DNA from: Bufo bufo
Taxonomy: Eukaryota; Chordata; Amphibia; Anura; Bufonidae
NCBI RefSeq assembly: GCF_905171765.1
Contig: NC_053392.1
Span: 402,739,399 to 402,803,398 of the forward strand
Length of the DNA: 64,000 nucleotides
Direction: 5' to 3'
Both the position numbers and the translations under genes were made by a program. Shown in pieces: positions 31,266-43,521 of the stretch. The notes below the pieces were generated by a model. It worked only from the letters and a program-made list of their open reading frames with translations, had not been told where the DNA came from and did not search any database. Numbering within the stretch: the stretch's first letter is position 1; each line of letters begins with the position of its first letter.

Positions 31266-33605
31266 CTGCAAAAGGTACGGACAAGTCCTGTGGGATCCGT
31301 GCCTGGTTCATTTTAATGAACATGAGCTAGTCCACATTGGCTGTGGACAGGCGGCTGCGCTTGTCTGTGATAACGCCCCCCTGCCGTGCTAAACATACGT
31401 TCAGATAATACACTGGCTGCAGGGCAGGCTAGCACCTCCAAAGCGTAAAGGGAAAGCTCAGGCCATGTGCCCAATTTGGAGACCCAGAAGTTGAAGGGGG
31501 CAGACCCGTCATTCAGTACATGTAGGCGTGTTCACACATACTGCTCCACCGTGTTGCTGAAATGCTGCCTCCTGCTAAGACGTTCCATATCAGCTGGTGG
31601 TGCTGGTTGTTGTGACGTGCTGACAAAGCTTTTCCACATTTCGGCCATGCTAACCCTGCCTTCTGAGGTGCTGGTGGTGCCCCAGCTGCGTTGGCGACCT
31701 CTTCCTCCTCCTCTGCCTTCACCTTGTGCTTCCACTGTGCCCCCGCTGTAAGGTGGGAATGCCACCAGCAGCGCGTCTACCAGCGTGCGCTTGTACTCGC
31801 GCATCTTACGATCACGCTCTAGTGACGGAATTAACAATGCTACTTTGTCCTTGTAACGGGGATCCAGCAGCGTGGCCACCCAGTAATTAGCACAAGTTAG
31901 AATGTGGGCAACTCGGCGATCGTTACGGAGACACTGCAGCATGTAATAGCTCATGTGTGCCAGGCTGCCCAGAGGCAACGGAAAGCTGTCCTCTCTGGGA
32001 GGAGTATCGTCTGTGTCCTCTGTATCACCCCAGCCACGCACCAGTGATAGCCATGAGCTGGTTTGTGTGCCACCCTGCTGTGAACATGGTTCCTCCTCCT
32101 CCATCTCCTCATCCTCCACCTCCTCATCCTCCAGAACTGTGCCCCAGCTGGAAAATAGTGTTTTTTCAAGGAGGCATAGAAATGGGATAGTAACACTGAG
32201 AACGGCGTTATCGGCACTGGCCATGTTGGTGGAGTACTCAAAACAGCGCAACAAGGAACACAGGTCTCGCTTGGAGGCCCAGTCATTGGTGGTGAAGTGG
32301 CGCTGTTCCACAGAGCGACTCAACCATGTGTGCTGCAACTGAAACTCCACTATCGCCTGCTGCTGCTTGCACAGTCTGGCCAGCATGTGCAAGGTGGAGT
32401 TCCACCTTGTGGGCACGTCGCATATGAGGCGGTGAGCGGGAAGGCCGAAGTTACGCTGCATCGCTGACAGGCGAGCAGCAGCAGGGTGAGAACGTCGAAA
32501 GCGCGCACAGAAGGCCCGCACTTTCTGCAGCAGCTCTGACATATCGGGGTAATTTTTAAGGAATCTCTGCACCACCAAATTCAGCACATGCGCCAGGCAA
32601 AGGATGCGCGTCAAACCGGCTAGTCCCAGGGCTGCTACGAGATTTCGCCCATAATTGCACACCACCAGGCCGGGCTTGAGGCTCACTGGCAGCAACCACT
32701 CATCAGTCTGTTATTCCATGCCCATCCACAGCTCCTGTGCGGTGTGGGGTTTGTCCCCCAAATACATAAGTTTTAAAACTGCCTGCTGTCGTTTACCCCT
32801 GGCTGAAGTTGGTGGTGAAGGTGTTACGCTGACTGGATGAAGAGGCGGTAGAGGATGAGGAAGCAGAGTAGGAGGAGGAAGCAACAGGAGGCAAACTGAA
32901 GTGCCCTGCAATCCTCTGTGGTGGAAGGACATGCGCCACACTGCTATCCGCCTCAGGCCCAGCCGCCACTGCATTTACCCCGTGTGCTGTTAGGGAGATA
33001 TAACGTCCCTGACTGTGCTTACTGGTCCACATATCCGTAGTTAAGTGGACCTTGCCACAGATTGCGCTGTGCAGTGCACCCCTGATTGCGAATCGCAGGT
33101 GGGTAGGGGGGTACTTTCTCTTCCGCTCCAGTGTTTGGGAGATGGAGAGCTGAACGCTTCCATGGGACATTGTGGAGATGCTTGGTGACCCAGGTGGTGG
33201 TGTTGCTGGCAGATCCTCTGTTTGCAGGGTGGCAGGTGCCACTGTCACTCCAGAGGTGGATCAAGAGGCCGAAACTGCAGCAGAAGAGGAAGCAGGAAGA
33301 GCCAGAGACCTTTCTTGCTTCTTGAGGTGTCTACTCCACTGCAGTTTGTGCTTTGCACTTAGATGCCTGGACATGCAGGTTGTGCTCAGGTTGAGAACGT
33401 TTATGCCTCGCTTCAGGCTCTGATTGCTCAGCGTGCAAACCACTTGTGTCTTGTCGTCAGCGCATTGTCTGAAGAACTGCCACACCAGGGAACTCCTTGG
33501 AGCTGGCTTTGGTGTGCTCGGTCCCTTGTTGTGTTGGGGACGGCTGCTCCGCTTTTGCACACTGCTCCCTCTTCTGCTGTGTTGGTGGCTCTGTGTAGAC
33601 CAACC
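31266..33605 (-). pseudogene. hAT transposase, BED finger to C-terminus (left piece)
   Basis: On the minus strand the BED finger is near 33560-33350 (SSLVWQFFRQCADDK, TRHL-type SRHLSAKHKLQW). The RNase H-like core follows with LTTDMWTSKHSQGRYISL (first Asp, near 33040) and CLAHVLNLVVQRFL. PTRWNSTLHMLARL is near 32400, WVATLLDPRYKDKV near 31860, and the C-terminal ACPAASVLSER block near 31400. Frameshifts between 32793 and 32695 and near 31530, plus scattered stops, inactivate it. It closely resembles the transposase at 34740-38163 and is the same family. Confidence 0.85.
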
Positions 33606-33870
33606 TATAAGACAAAACTCATATTGGGTATGAAAATACACTGAGGTCTAGTATAATATACTGAACCAACCAACAAAAAGAGACCAATAACCCCATAAAG
33701 AATAGGAGAGCACACATATAAAATATATTTAGCTTATTAAAGACATAAATCAATAACAATAAATATGACACAAAGGCACAAGGTAAAGGGGGTGGTGAGA
33801 TGCCCCATGTATGGGACTAAGAACAACCACCCTCACATATACCCGACTAACTGGGAAAAGGGGTCACAGA
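33606..33870. other. Unclassified repeat, left part
   Basis: AT-rich sequence that continues at 39717 after removal of the nested hAT. No gene is seen. Together with 39717-40510 it separates the two hAT pieces. Confidence 0.5.
33863..33870 (+). repeat. 8-bp target duplication, left (gtcacaga)
   Basis: Identical to 39717-39724; it flanks the hAT at 33871-39716. Confidence 0.95.
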
Positions 33871-34125
33871 TAGGGATGAGTGAACCCGAACTGTATAGTT
33901 CGGGTTCGTACCGAATTTTGGGGTGTCCGTGACACGGACCCGAACGCGAACATTTTCGTAAAAGTCCGGGTTTGGGTTCGGTGTTCGGAGCTTTCTTGGC
34001 GCTTATTGAAAGGCTGCAGAGCAGCCAATCAACAAGCATCATACTACTTGCCCCAAGAGGCCATCACAGCCATGCCTACTATTGGCATGGCTGTGATTGG
34101 CCAGTGCAGCATGTGACCCAGCCTC

Positions 34126-34132
34126 TATATAA
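34126..34132 (+). promoter_or_regulatory. TATA-like box of the hAT element
   Basis: tatataa lies about 30 bp after gattggccagtgcagcatg, an inverted-CCAAT-like block. The same arrangement is conserved at 20040-20085. Confidence 0.45.
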
Positions 34133-34389
34133 GCTTGGGTCACGTAGCGCTGCACGTCACTCTGCTGATACAAGCGTAGGGAGAGGTTGCAGCTGCGACG
34201 TTAGGGCGAGATTAGGCAGATTTACTCCTCCAAAAGACTTCATTCAGTGATCGATCTACAGCTGTGGATCATTGAAGTGCTGATATTCAATTGCTCACTG
34301 TTTTTAGGCTGCCCAGAGCGTTTTTATATCACTTTTTTCTGGGGTGATCGGTGGCCATTTTGTGGCTTGTGGTGCGCCAGCACAAGCTA

Positions 34390-34590
34390 CCACCAAGTAC
34401 ATTTAACCATCAATAGTGTGGTTATTTTTTGCTATATCCTACATCAGGGTCAAGCTTTCATCAAGTGCATTTAACCATCAATAGTGTGGTTATTTTTTGC
34501 TATATCCTACATCAGGGTCAAGCTTTCATCAAGTGCATTTAACCATCAATAGTGTGGTTATTTTTTGGACATATAGTACATCAGGGGCAA
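34390..34590 (+). repeat. About 66-72-bp tandem repeat in hAT leader
   Basis: Three units centred on accatcaatagtgtggttat lie between the promoter and the start codon. Confidence 0.9.
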
Positions 34591-34739
34591 GTTGAGCCTG
34601 TCACCCAGCGCCTAAAAAATAGGCCTCACATTTATATTCAGTTAAATCTGTCATGTTAGGTGTCTGTAAAAAAAGGCCTGAATTTTAATTCAATACATTG
34701 GCCCGAATAATATTTTTCTTATTGTGGTGAACGGTAACA

Positions 34740-37700
34740 ATGAGGAAAACATCTAGTAAGGGACGCGGACGTGGACATGGTCGTGGTGGTGTTACTGGAC
34801 CCTCTGGTGCTGGGAGAGGACGTGGCCGTTCTGCCACAGCCACACGTCCTAGTGTACCAACTACCTCAGGTCCCAGTAGCCGCCAGAATTTACAGGGATA
34901 TTTGGTGGGGCCCAATGTAGTTCTAAGGATGGTAAGGCCTGAGCAGGTACAGGCATTAGTCAATTGGGTGGCCGACAGTGCATCCAGCACGTTCACATTA
35001 TCTTCCACCGAGTCTTCTGCAGAAAGCGCACAGATGGCGCATGAAAACCAAGCCCATCAGTCTGTCACATCACCCCCATGCATATCAGGGAAACTGTCTG
35101 AGCCTCAAGTTATGCAGCAGTCTCTTATGCTGTTTGAAGACTCTGCTGGCAGGGTTTCCCAAGGGCATCCACCTAGCCCTTCCCCAGGGGTGGAAGAGAT
35201 AGAATGCACTAACGCACAACCACTTATGTTTCCTGATGATGAGGACATGGGAATACCACCTCAGCACGTCTCTGATGATAACGAAACACAGGTGCCAACT
35301 GCTGCGTCTTTCTGCAGTGTGCAGACTGAACAGGAGGTCAGGGATCAAGACTGGGTGGAAGACGATTCAGGGGACGATGAGGTCCTAGACCCCACATGGA
35401 ATGAAGGTCGTGCCACTGACTTTCACAGTTCGTAGGAAGAGGCAGTGGTGAGACCGAGCCAACAGCGTAGCAAAAGACAAAGAGTGAGCAGTGGGCAAAA
35501 GCAGAACACCCGCCGCCAAGAGACTCCACCTGCTACTGACCGCCGCCATCTGGGACCGAGCACCCCAAAGGCAGCTTCAAGGAGTTCCCTGGCATGGCAC
35601 TTCTTCAAACAATGTGCTGACGACAAGACCCGAGTGGTTTGCACGCTGTGCCATCAGAGCCTGAAGAGAGTCATTAACGTTCTGAACCTTAGCACAACCT
35701 GCATGACCAGGCACCTGCATGCAAAGCATAAACTGCAGTGGAGTAAACACCTTAAAAACAAGGAAGTCACTCAGGCTCCCCCTGCTACCTCTTCTGCTGC
35801 TGCCGCCTCGGCCTCTTCTGCTGCTGCCGACGCCTCGGCCTCTTCCTCCGCCTCTGGAGGGACGTTGGCACTTGCCGCCCAGCAAACATGGGATGTACCA
35901 CCAACACCACCACCTGCGTCACCAAGCATCTCAACCATGTCACACGGCAGCGTTCAGCTCTCCATCTCACAAACATTTGAGAGAAAGCGTAAATTCCCAC
36001 CTAGCCACCCTCGATCCCTGGCCCTGAATGCCAGCATTTCTAAACTACTGGCCTATGAAATGCTGTCATTTAGGCTGGTGGACACAGACAGCTAAAAACA
36101 GCTCATGTCGCTTGCTGTCCCACAATATGCTGTTCCCAGCCGGCACTACTTCTCCAAGAGAGCCGTGCCTTCCCTGCACAACCAAGTATCTGATAAAATC
36201 AAGTGTGCACTGCGCAACGCCATCTGTGGCAAGGTCCACCTAACCACAGATACGTGGACCAGTAAGCACGGCCAGGGACGCTATATCTCCCTAACTGCAC
36301 ACTGGGTAAATGTAGTGGCGGCTGGGCCCCAGGCGAAGAGCTGTTTGGCGCACGTCCTTCCGCCGCCAAGGATCGCAGGGCAACATTCTTTGCCTCCTGT
36401 CTCCTCCTCCTTCTACTCAGCTTCCTCCTCCTCTTCTTCCACCTGCTCATCCAGTCAGCCACACACCTTCACCACCAACTTCAGCACAGCCCGGGGTAAA
36501 CGTCAGCAGGCCGTTCTGAAACTCATATGTTTGGGGGACAGGCCCCACACCGCACAGGAGTTGTGGGGGGGTATAGAACAACAGACCGACGAGTGGTTGC
36601 TGCCGGTGAGCCTCAAGAATGGCCCGGTGGTGTGCGATAATGGGCGAAATCTCGTTGCAGCTCTGGGACTAGCCGGTTTGACGCACATCCCTTGCCTGGC
36701 GCATGTGCTGAATTTGGTTGTGCAGAAGTTCATTCACAACTACCCCGACATGTCAGAGCTGCTGCATAAAGTGCGGGCCGTCTGTTCGCGCTTCAGGCGT
36801 TCACACCCTGCCGCTGCTCGCCTGTCTGCGCTACAGCGTAACTTCGGCCTTCCCGCTCACCGCCTCATATGCGAAGTGCCCACCAGGTGGAACTCCACCT
36901 TGCACATGCTGGACAGACTGTGCGAGCAGCAGCAGGCCATAGTGGAGTTTCAGCTGCAGCACGCACGGGTCAGTCGTACTGCGGATCAGCCCCACTTCAC
37001 CACCAATGACTGGGCATCCATGCGAGACCTGTGTGCCCTGTTGCGCTGTTTCGAGTACTCCACCAACATGGCCAGTGGCGATGACGCCGTTATGAGCGTT
37101 ACAATACCACTTCTATATCTCCTTGAGAAAACACTTAGGGCGATGATGGAAGAGGAGGTGGCCGAGGAGGAAGAGGGGTCATTTTTAGCACTTTCAGGCC
37201 AGTCTCTTCGAAGTGACTCAGAGGGAGGTTTTTTGCAACAGCAGAGGCCAGGTACAAATGTGGCCAGACAGGGCCCACTACTGGAGGACGAGGAGGACGA
37301 GGATGAGGAGAAGGTGGAGGAGGATGAGGATTAAGCAGGTTCACAGCGGGCTGGCACCCAACGCAGCTCGGGCCCATCACTGGTGCGTGGCTGGGGGGAA
37401 ACACAGGACGATGACGATACGCCTCCCACAGAGGACAGCTTGTCCTTATCTCTGGGCAGCCTGGCACACATGAGAGACTACATGCTGCAGTGCCTGCGCA
37501 ACGACAGCAGAGTTGCCCACATTTTAACGTGTGTGGACTACTGGGTTGGCACCCTGCTGGATCCATGGTACAAAGACAATGTGCCCACCTTACTTCCTAC
37601 ACTGGAGCGTGATAGGAAGATGCGCGAGTACAAGCGCACGTTGGTAGACGCGCTACTGAGAGCATTTCCAAATGTCACAGGGGAACCAGTGGAAGCCCAA

Positions 37701-38163
37701 GGCGAAGGCAGAGGAGGAGCAAGAGGTCGCCAACGCAGCTGTGTCACGGACCAGCTCCTCTGAGGGCAGGGTTAGCATGGCAGAGATGTGGAAAAGTTTT
37801 GTCACCACGCCACAGCTAACTGCACCACCACCTGATACGGAACGTGTTAGCAGGAGGCAACATTTCACTAACATGGTGGAACAGTACCTGTGCACACCCC
37901 TCCACGTACTGACTGATGGTTCGGCCCCATTCAACTTCTGGGTCTCCAAATTGTCCACGTGGCCAGAGCTAGCCTTTTATGCCTTGGAAGTGCTGGCCTG
38001 CCCGGCGGCCAGCGTTTTGTCTGAACGTGTATTCAGCACGGCAGGGGGCGTCATTATAGACAAACGCAGCCGCCTGTCTACAGCCAATGTGGACAAGCTG
38101 ACGTTCATAAAAATGAACCAGGCATGGATCCCACAGGACCTGTCCATCCCTTGTGCAGATTAG
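34740..38163 (+). pseudogene. hAT transposase with BED zinc finger
   Basis: The ATG at 34740 starts an Arg/Gly-rich N-terminus (KGRGRGHGRGG), then an acidic stretch. The BED finger is at about 35585-35745 (SSLAWHFFKQCADDK, VVCTLC, TRHLHAKHKLQW). The catalytic core has LTTDTWTSKHGQGRYISL (first Asp, near 36250), CLAHVLNLVVQ and PTRWNSTLHMLDRL. An acidic insert (37150-37330) precedes LGTLLDPWYKD-like sequence. The C-terminal dimerisation block LACPAASVLSERVFSTAGG is near 38000-38050. Three in-frame stops (35433, 36093, 37332) share one frame, and a frameshift lies between 37672 and 37763. Otherwise it is full length, about 1140 codons. It cuts and rejoins its own ends; this copy should be inactive. 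Confidence 0.92.
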
Positions 38164-38289
38164 ACATTAACTACCTCGCCTTAACAATATATTATTGTAC
38201 TCCAGGGCACTTCCTCATTCAATCCTATTTTTATTTTCATTTTACCATTATATTGCGGGGCAACCCAAAGTTGAATGAACCTCTCCTCT

Positions 38290-39440
38290 GTCTGGGTGCC
38301 GGGGCCTAAATATGTGACAGTGGCCTGTTCCAGTGGTGGGTGACGTGAAGCCTGATTCTCTGCTATGACATGAAGACTGATTCTCTGCTGACATGAAGCC
38401 AGATTCTCTGTTACGGGACCTCTCTCCTCTGTCTGGGTGCCGGGGCCTAAATATGTGACAGTGGCCTGTTCCAGTGGTGGGTGACGTGAAGCCTGATTCT
38501 CTTCTATGACATGAAGACTGATTCTCTGCTGACATGAAGCCAGATTCTCTGTTACGGGACCTCTCTCCTCTGCCTGGGTGCCTGGGCCTAAATATGTGAC
38601 AGTGGCCTGTTCCAGTGGTGGGTGACGTGAAGCCTGATTCTCTGCTATGACATGAAGACTGATTCTCTGCTGACATGAAGACTGATTCTCTGTTACGGGA
38701 CCTCTCTCCTCTGCCTGGGTGCCTGGGCCTAAATATGTGACAGTGGCCTGTTCCAGTGGTTGGTGACGTGAAGCCTGATTCTCTGCTATGACATGAAGAC
38801 TGATTCTCTGCTGACATGAAGCCAGATTCTCTGTTACGGGACCTCTCTCCTCTGCCTGGGTGCCTGGGCCTAAATATGTGACAGTGGCCTGTTCCAGTGG
38901 TGGGTGACGTGAAGCCTGATTCTCTGCTATGACATGAAGACTGATTCTCTGCTGACATGAAGCCAGATTCTCTGTTACGGGACCTTTCTCCTCTGCCTGG
39001 GCCTAAATATGTGACAGTGGCCTGTTCCAGTGGTGGGTGACATGAAGCCTGATTCTCTGCTATGACATGAAGACTGATTCTCTGCTGACATGAAGCCAGA
39101 TTCTCTGTTATGGGACCTCTCTCCTCTGCCTGGGCCTAAATATGTGACAGTGGCCTGTTCCATTGGTGGGTGACGTGAAGCCTGATTCTCTGCTATGACA
39201 TGAAGACTGATTCTCTGCTTACATGAAGCCAGATTCTCTGTTACGGGACCTCTCTCCTCTGCCTGGGTGCCTGCGCCTAAATATGTGACAGTGGCCTGTT
39301 CCAGTGGTGGGTTACGTGAAGCCTGATTCTCTGCTATGACATGAAGACTGATTCTCTGCTGACATGAAGCCAGATTCTCTGCTATGGCATGAAGAGACTG
39401 ATTCTCTGCTGATGTGAAGCCAGATTCTCTGCTATGGGAC
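38290..39440 (+). repeat. 142-bp tandem array (minisatellite) in hAT 3' region
   Basis: About eight units containing gtgacgtgaagcctgattct, ctgctatgacatgaagactg and taaatatgtgacagtggcct. Within each unit, gattctctg recurs three times, so the unit is a higher-order repeat. Two units are about 10 bp shorter. The long minus-strand frame across it is an artefact of the repeat. Confidence 0.93.
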
Positions 39441-39716
39441 CTCTGTCCAATTGATATTGGTTAATTTTTATTTTTATTTTTTTTATTTTAATTCATTTCC
39501 TTATCCACATTTGTTTGCAGGCGATTTACCTACATGTTGCTGCCTTTTGCAGCCCTCTAGCTCTTTCCTGGGCTGTTTTACAGCCTTTTTAGTGCCGAAA
39601 AGTTCGGGTCCCCCTTGACTTCAATGGGGTTCGGGTTCGGATCCCGAACCCGAACATTTCCGGGAAGTTCGGCCGAACTTCTCGAACCCGAACATCCAGG
39701 TGTTCGCTCAACTCTA

Positions 39717-40510
39717 GTCACAGACACTGGGTATAGAGCCGCATACTATTGGGAGAGCTGTAAGTTCGCCCAAAGTAACCTATGAACATGTGTGTGCTGC
39801 ATACAAAAAATAGAAAAATCAATGTGGTCACCCATAGCAAACTTGTCCACCTATAATGACATAGATGACCATGAGATAAATGCAGATGGCCAAATGGTAT
39901 CACAGTCGGGGCGAAACAAGGATGCAATGTGTAAGCAATAAATAACACTAAGTCTACTTTCACACTTGCGTTCAGAGCGGATATATCTGGGGTCTGCCCA
40001 GACGGATCCGCTCATATAATGCATTATATTGTAGAAAAAATTCTAAGTGTGAAAATAGCTTCAGACGGATCCGTCCAGACTTTACATTGAAAGTCAATGG
40101 GGGACGGATCCGTTTGAAAATTGAGCCATATAGTGTCAAATTCAAACGGATCCTTCCCCATTTACTTACATTGTAAGTCTGGACGGATCCGTTTGCCTCC
40201 GCACGGCCAGTCGGACACCCGAACGCTGCAAGCAGCGTTCAGGTGTCCGCTTACTGAGCGGAGGCTGAACGCTGCCAGACTGATGCATTCTGCGTGGATG
40301 CCGCATCCATTCAGAATGCATTGGTAGCTGGACGGATGCGTTCAGGGCCGCTTGTGAGACTCTTCAAACGGAGCTCACAAGCGGAACCCCGACGCTAGTG
40401 TGAAAGTAGCCTAAAATAACAAACTAGCCATGCATGAAGCAAAAACACAAATTACCCATGGTATACCGGAACACAAGGTCTGTGACCAGAGCTGCACCTC
40501 GACGCGTGTT
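39717..40510. other. Unclassified repeat, right part, with nested MITE
   Basis: This continues 33606-33870 (after the gtcacaga duplication) and is interrupted by the MITE at 39952-40411. Near the right edge the minus strand reads ggaggaaacacgcgtcgagg, which resembles the GAAAC/GUC half of PLE ribozymes. It may therefore be a PLE fragment. No coding sequence is seen. Confidence 0.4.
39952..40411. mobile_element. Harbinger-like MITE (460 bp)
   Basis: Ends gtctactttcacacttgcg and cgctagtgtgaaagtagcc are inverted; the flanks are taa on both sides (39949-39951, 40412-40414). The interior is made of inverted acggatccg-type steps. No ORF. The 3-bp TWA-type duplication is typical of PIF/Harbinger. 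Confidence 0.85.
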
Positions 40511-41215
40511 TCCTCCGAACTACACAGGTCACTCGCATGATCTCTATTCCATGTGGGGTCGAGGACCTCATAGTCCTCCACATCGTCTTCCACCCAGTCT
40601 TCACCTCCGCCCTCCTTGTCGGTCTGCACACTGCAGAAAGGCACAGCAGTTGGCACCTGTGTTTCGTCATTATCCGAGACGTGCTGCGGTGGTCCTCCCA
40701 TGTACTAATCTTGAAACATAAGTGGTTGGGCATCGGTGCATTCAATCTCTTCCACTTCTGGGGCAGGGCTATGTGGATGGCCTTGGGAAACCCTGCTAGC
40801 AGAGTCATCAAAAAGCAGAAGAGTCTGCTGCATGACTTGGGGCTCAGACTGCTTGGCTGATTTACAAGGGGGTGAGGTGAAAGACTGATGGACATGGGCT
40901 GCAGGTGCCAACTCTGATCTTTCAGCAGGAGACTGGGTGGGAGACAATGTGAATGAACTGGAGGCACTATCAGCCACCCAATCTACTATCGCCTGTACTT
41001 GTTCTGGCCTCACCATTCGTAGAGCCGCTTTCGGCCCTACCAAATAACACTGAAGGTTCTATGGCCTACTCGCCCCTGAGGAAGGTGTTTCACTTGTGCG
41101 TGTAGCTGGCACAGATCGACCACGTCCTCTCCCTGCAACAGGAGCTCACTAGCAGCACCACAACCGTGGCCACGTCCCTTATTCGACGCTCTCCTCGTCT
41201 CCGCAAATTTAGGAT
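40511..41215 (-). pseudogene. hAT transposase N-terminal part (right piece)
   Basis: The minus strand encodes a basic start (NKGRGHGCG) then MVRPEQVQAIVDWVADSASS and the acidic block DEDYEVLDPTW-like near 40560. It parallels residues 1-230 of the transposase at 34740. It ends at SSEE, where the unclassified repeat begins. No ATG is kept at the expected start, and frames shift near 40705. Confidence 0.8.
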
Positions 41216-41250
41216 CTTGCCCAAAATCAGTTTCTAACGCGTGTATTTCA

Positions 41251-41759
41251 GGCTACTTTCACACTAGCGTTCTGCTGTCCGCTCGTGAGCTCCGTTTGAA
41301 GGGGCTCACGAGCGGAGCAGAACGCTTCCGTCCAGCCCTGATGCAGTCTGAATGGATGCGGATCCGCTCAGACTGCATCAGTCTGGCGGCGTTCAGCCTC
41401 CGCTCCGCTCGCCTCCGCACGGCCAGGCGGACAGCTGAACGCTGCTTGCAGCGTTCGGGTGTCCGCCTGGCCGTGCGGAGGCGAGCGGATCCGTCCACAC
41501 TTACAATGTAAGTCAATGGGGACGGATCCGCTTGAAGATGACACAATGTGGCTCAATCTTCAAGCGGATCCGTTCCCCATTGACTTTCAATGTAAAGTCT
41601 GAACGGATGCGCTCAGGCTACTTTCACACTTAGAAAATTTTCTAAGTTTTAATGCAGACGGATCCGTTCTGAACGGATGCGAACGTCTGCATTATCGGAG
41701 CGGATCCGTCTGATGAAACATCAGACGGATCCGCTCCGAACGCTAGTGTGAAAGTAGCC
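41251..41759. mobile_element. Harbinger-like MITE, composite (509 bp)
   Basis: Ends ggctactttcacactagcg and cgctagtgtgaaagtagcc, with tca duplicated at 41248-41250 and 41760-41762. A second start, ggctactttcacacttag, lies at about 41614, suggesting a smaller copy nested at the right end. It sits inside the hAT leader repeat. Confidence 0.85.
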
Positions 41760-41762
41760 TCA

Positions 41763-42680
41763 CACTGACAGATGCAGCAAAGTCTGCAAATTTAGTTTTT
41801 GGCGCAAAATGTGTGTTTTTTTAATAACAGAAGATAACAGCAGTATCTAATGTGTGTATTTCACACTGACAGATGCAGCATGGGCCCCAGATGTAGGGTA
41901 TTGCCAAAAATGGGTGCTTTTTTAAACCCAGAAAATTATTGCAGTATTTTAAGCTTGTATATAACAATGACAGATGCTGCAAAAGCCGCAAATTTAGTAT
42001 TTGGCCCAAAATAGGTGTTTTGTTTAATAGCAGAATATAACAGTAGTATCTAACGCTTGTATTTCACACTGACAGATGCCGCAAAGGCTGCAAATTTAGT
42101 ATTTTGCCCAAAAAGGGTGTTTCTTAAAACCCAGAAAATTATTGCAGTATTTCAAGCTTCAATTTCACACTGACAAATGCTGCATAGACCCCAGATGGAG
42201 GGTATTGCCAAAAATGGGTGCTTTTTTAAACCCAGAGAATTATTGCAGTCTTCCAATCTTGTATTTAACAATGACAGATGCAGCAAACGCCACAAAATTA
42301 GGATTTTGTCAAAAATTGGTGTTTTTTTAATAACAGAATATGACAGCAGTATCTAACGCTTGTATTTCACACTGACAGATGCAGCAAGGGCTGTAAATTT
42401 TGGAAATTTGCCCAAAAAGGGTGTTTTTTAAAACCCAGAAAACTATTGTAATATTTCAAGCTTAAATTTCACATTGATAAATGCTGCATAGGCCCCAGAT
42501 GTAGGGTATTGCCAAAAATGGGTGTTTTTTTAACCCAGACAATTATTGCAGTATTTTAGGATCGGATTTCACACTGACAAATGCTGCATAGGCCCCAGAT
42601 GGAGGGTATTGCCAAAAATGGGTGCTTTTTTAAACCCAGAAAATTATTGCAGTATTTCAAGCTTCTATTTGACTGTCACA
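41763..42680 (-). repeat. 101-bp tandem array in hAT leader
   Basis: About nine degenerate units carrying ttcacactgacagatgcagc and ttgccaaaaatgggtg. Related units occur at 20390-20840, in the other hAT leader. Alternating unit types (with aacaatgac or cacactgac) suggest a two-unit higher-order pattern. Confidence 0.88.
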
Positions 42681-43055
42681 AATGCACATACGCTGTGCTG
42701 GTGCACTAAACTTTCATAAAATGGCCGCCGCCGCCCACCTAACTAACAGACGGATAAAAGTTATTTTTCTGTGTCACTGGGCTCAGGGCAGGGTGAAAAG
42801 ATTGTGCATTGCACCACAAGTTTACAAGCACTTCTGATTAAAGATTCTTTCCTATTCTCTCCCTCACAGCAGCAGCATCCTATTCCTACACTAATCAGAG
42901 CAGAGTGACGTGCAGTGCTACGTGACTCCAACTTATACAGAGGCTGGGTCACATGCTGCACTGGCCAATCACAGCCATGACATTAGTGATGGCTTCCAAA
43001 AATCCTAAAGTTCGGTACGAACCCAAACTTTACAGTTCGGGTTCGCTCAACCCTA
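42681..43055 (-). repeat. hAT 5' terminal region
   Basis: On the minus strand it begins tagggttgagcgaac and runs through the gattggccagtgcagcatg block to the leader. It matches 19853-20390 well. Confidence 0.8.
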
Positions 43056-43521
43056 ATGGTAATTACTGTAGAGTAAGAGTGATTTAGTTGTTTAGTTACC
43101 AAATGGTCTTAGAGGTATCTTTACATTGTAATTTTGTAGTTTAACCCCATGGGCTATTTTTCCCCTTAAGGACCAGGCCATTTTTTGCAAATCTGACATG
43201 TGTCACTTTATGTGGTGATAAAATGCTTTTACTTATCCAGGCCATTCTAAGATTGTTTTCTCATCACATATTGTACTTCATGACAGTGGTAAAATTGAGT
43301 AAAAAAAAATATATATATATTTAAATAAAAAATTCCAAATTTACCAAAGATTTTGAATAATTAGCAAATTTCAAAATGTCAGTTTCTCTACTTTTATAAT
43401 AGATAGTAATACCTCCAAAATAGTTATTACTTTACATTCCCCATATGTCTACTTCATGTTTGGATCATTTTGTGAATGCCATTTTATTTTTTGGGGACGT
43501 TACAAGGCTTAGAAGTTTAGT

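Larger units (their letters stand above)
33871..39716 (+). mobile_element. hAT transposon with BED-finger transposase
   Basis: The ends are tagggatgagtgaac and gttcgctcaactcta, inverted with a few mismatches. They are flanked by a perfect 8-bp duplication, gtcacaga, as hAT elements require. Length is 5846 bp. It holds a TATA-bearing leader with short tandem repeats, a damaged transposase and a 142-bp tandem array downstream. The ends contain repeated ttcggg/cccgaa steps, which may be transposase binding sites (inference). Confidence 0.95.
25403..43055 (-). mobile_element. hAT transposon, probably one element in two pieces
   Basis: The left piece (25403-33605) holds the 3' terminus, the 3' tandem repeats and the transposase from the BED finger to the C-terminus. 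The right piece (40511-43055) holds the N-terminus, the leader repeats and the 5' terminus (tagggttgagcgaac on the minus strand, ending at 43055). The pieces are complementary: the N-terminal half stops after an SSEE-type sequence, and the other half starts a few residues later. The gap holds another repeat carrying its own hAT. Joining them is inference, based on order, strand and lack of overlap. Confidence 0.7.

Noticed and set aside
38248..38958. 236-codon minus-strand frame with perfect repeats
   Set aside because: It is the reverse reading of the 142-bp array and changes with array length; no domain.
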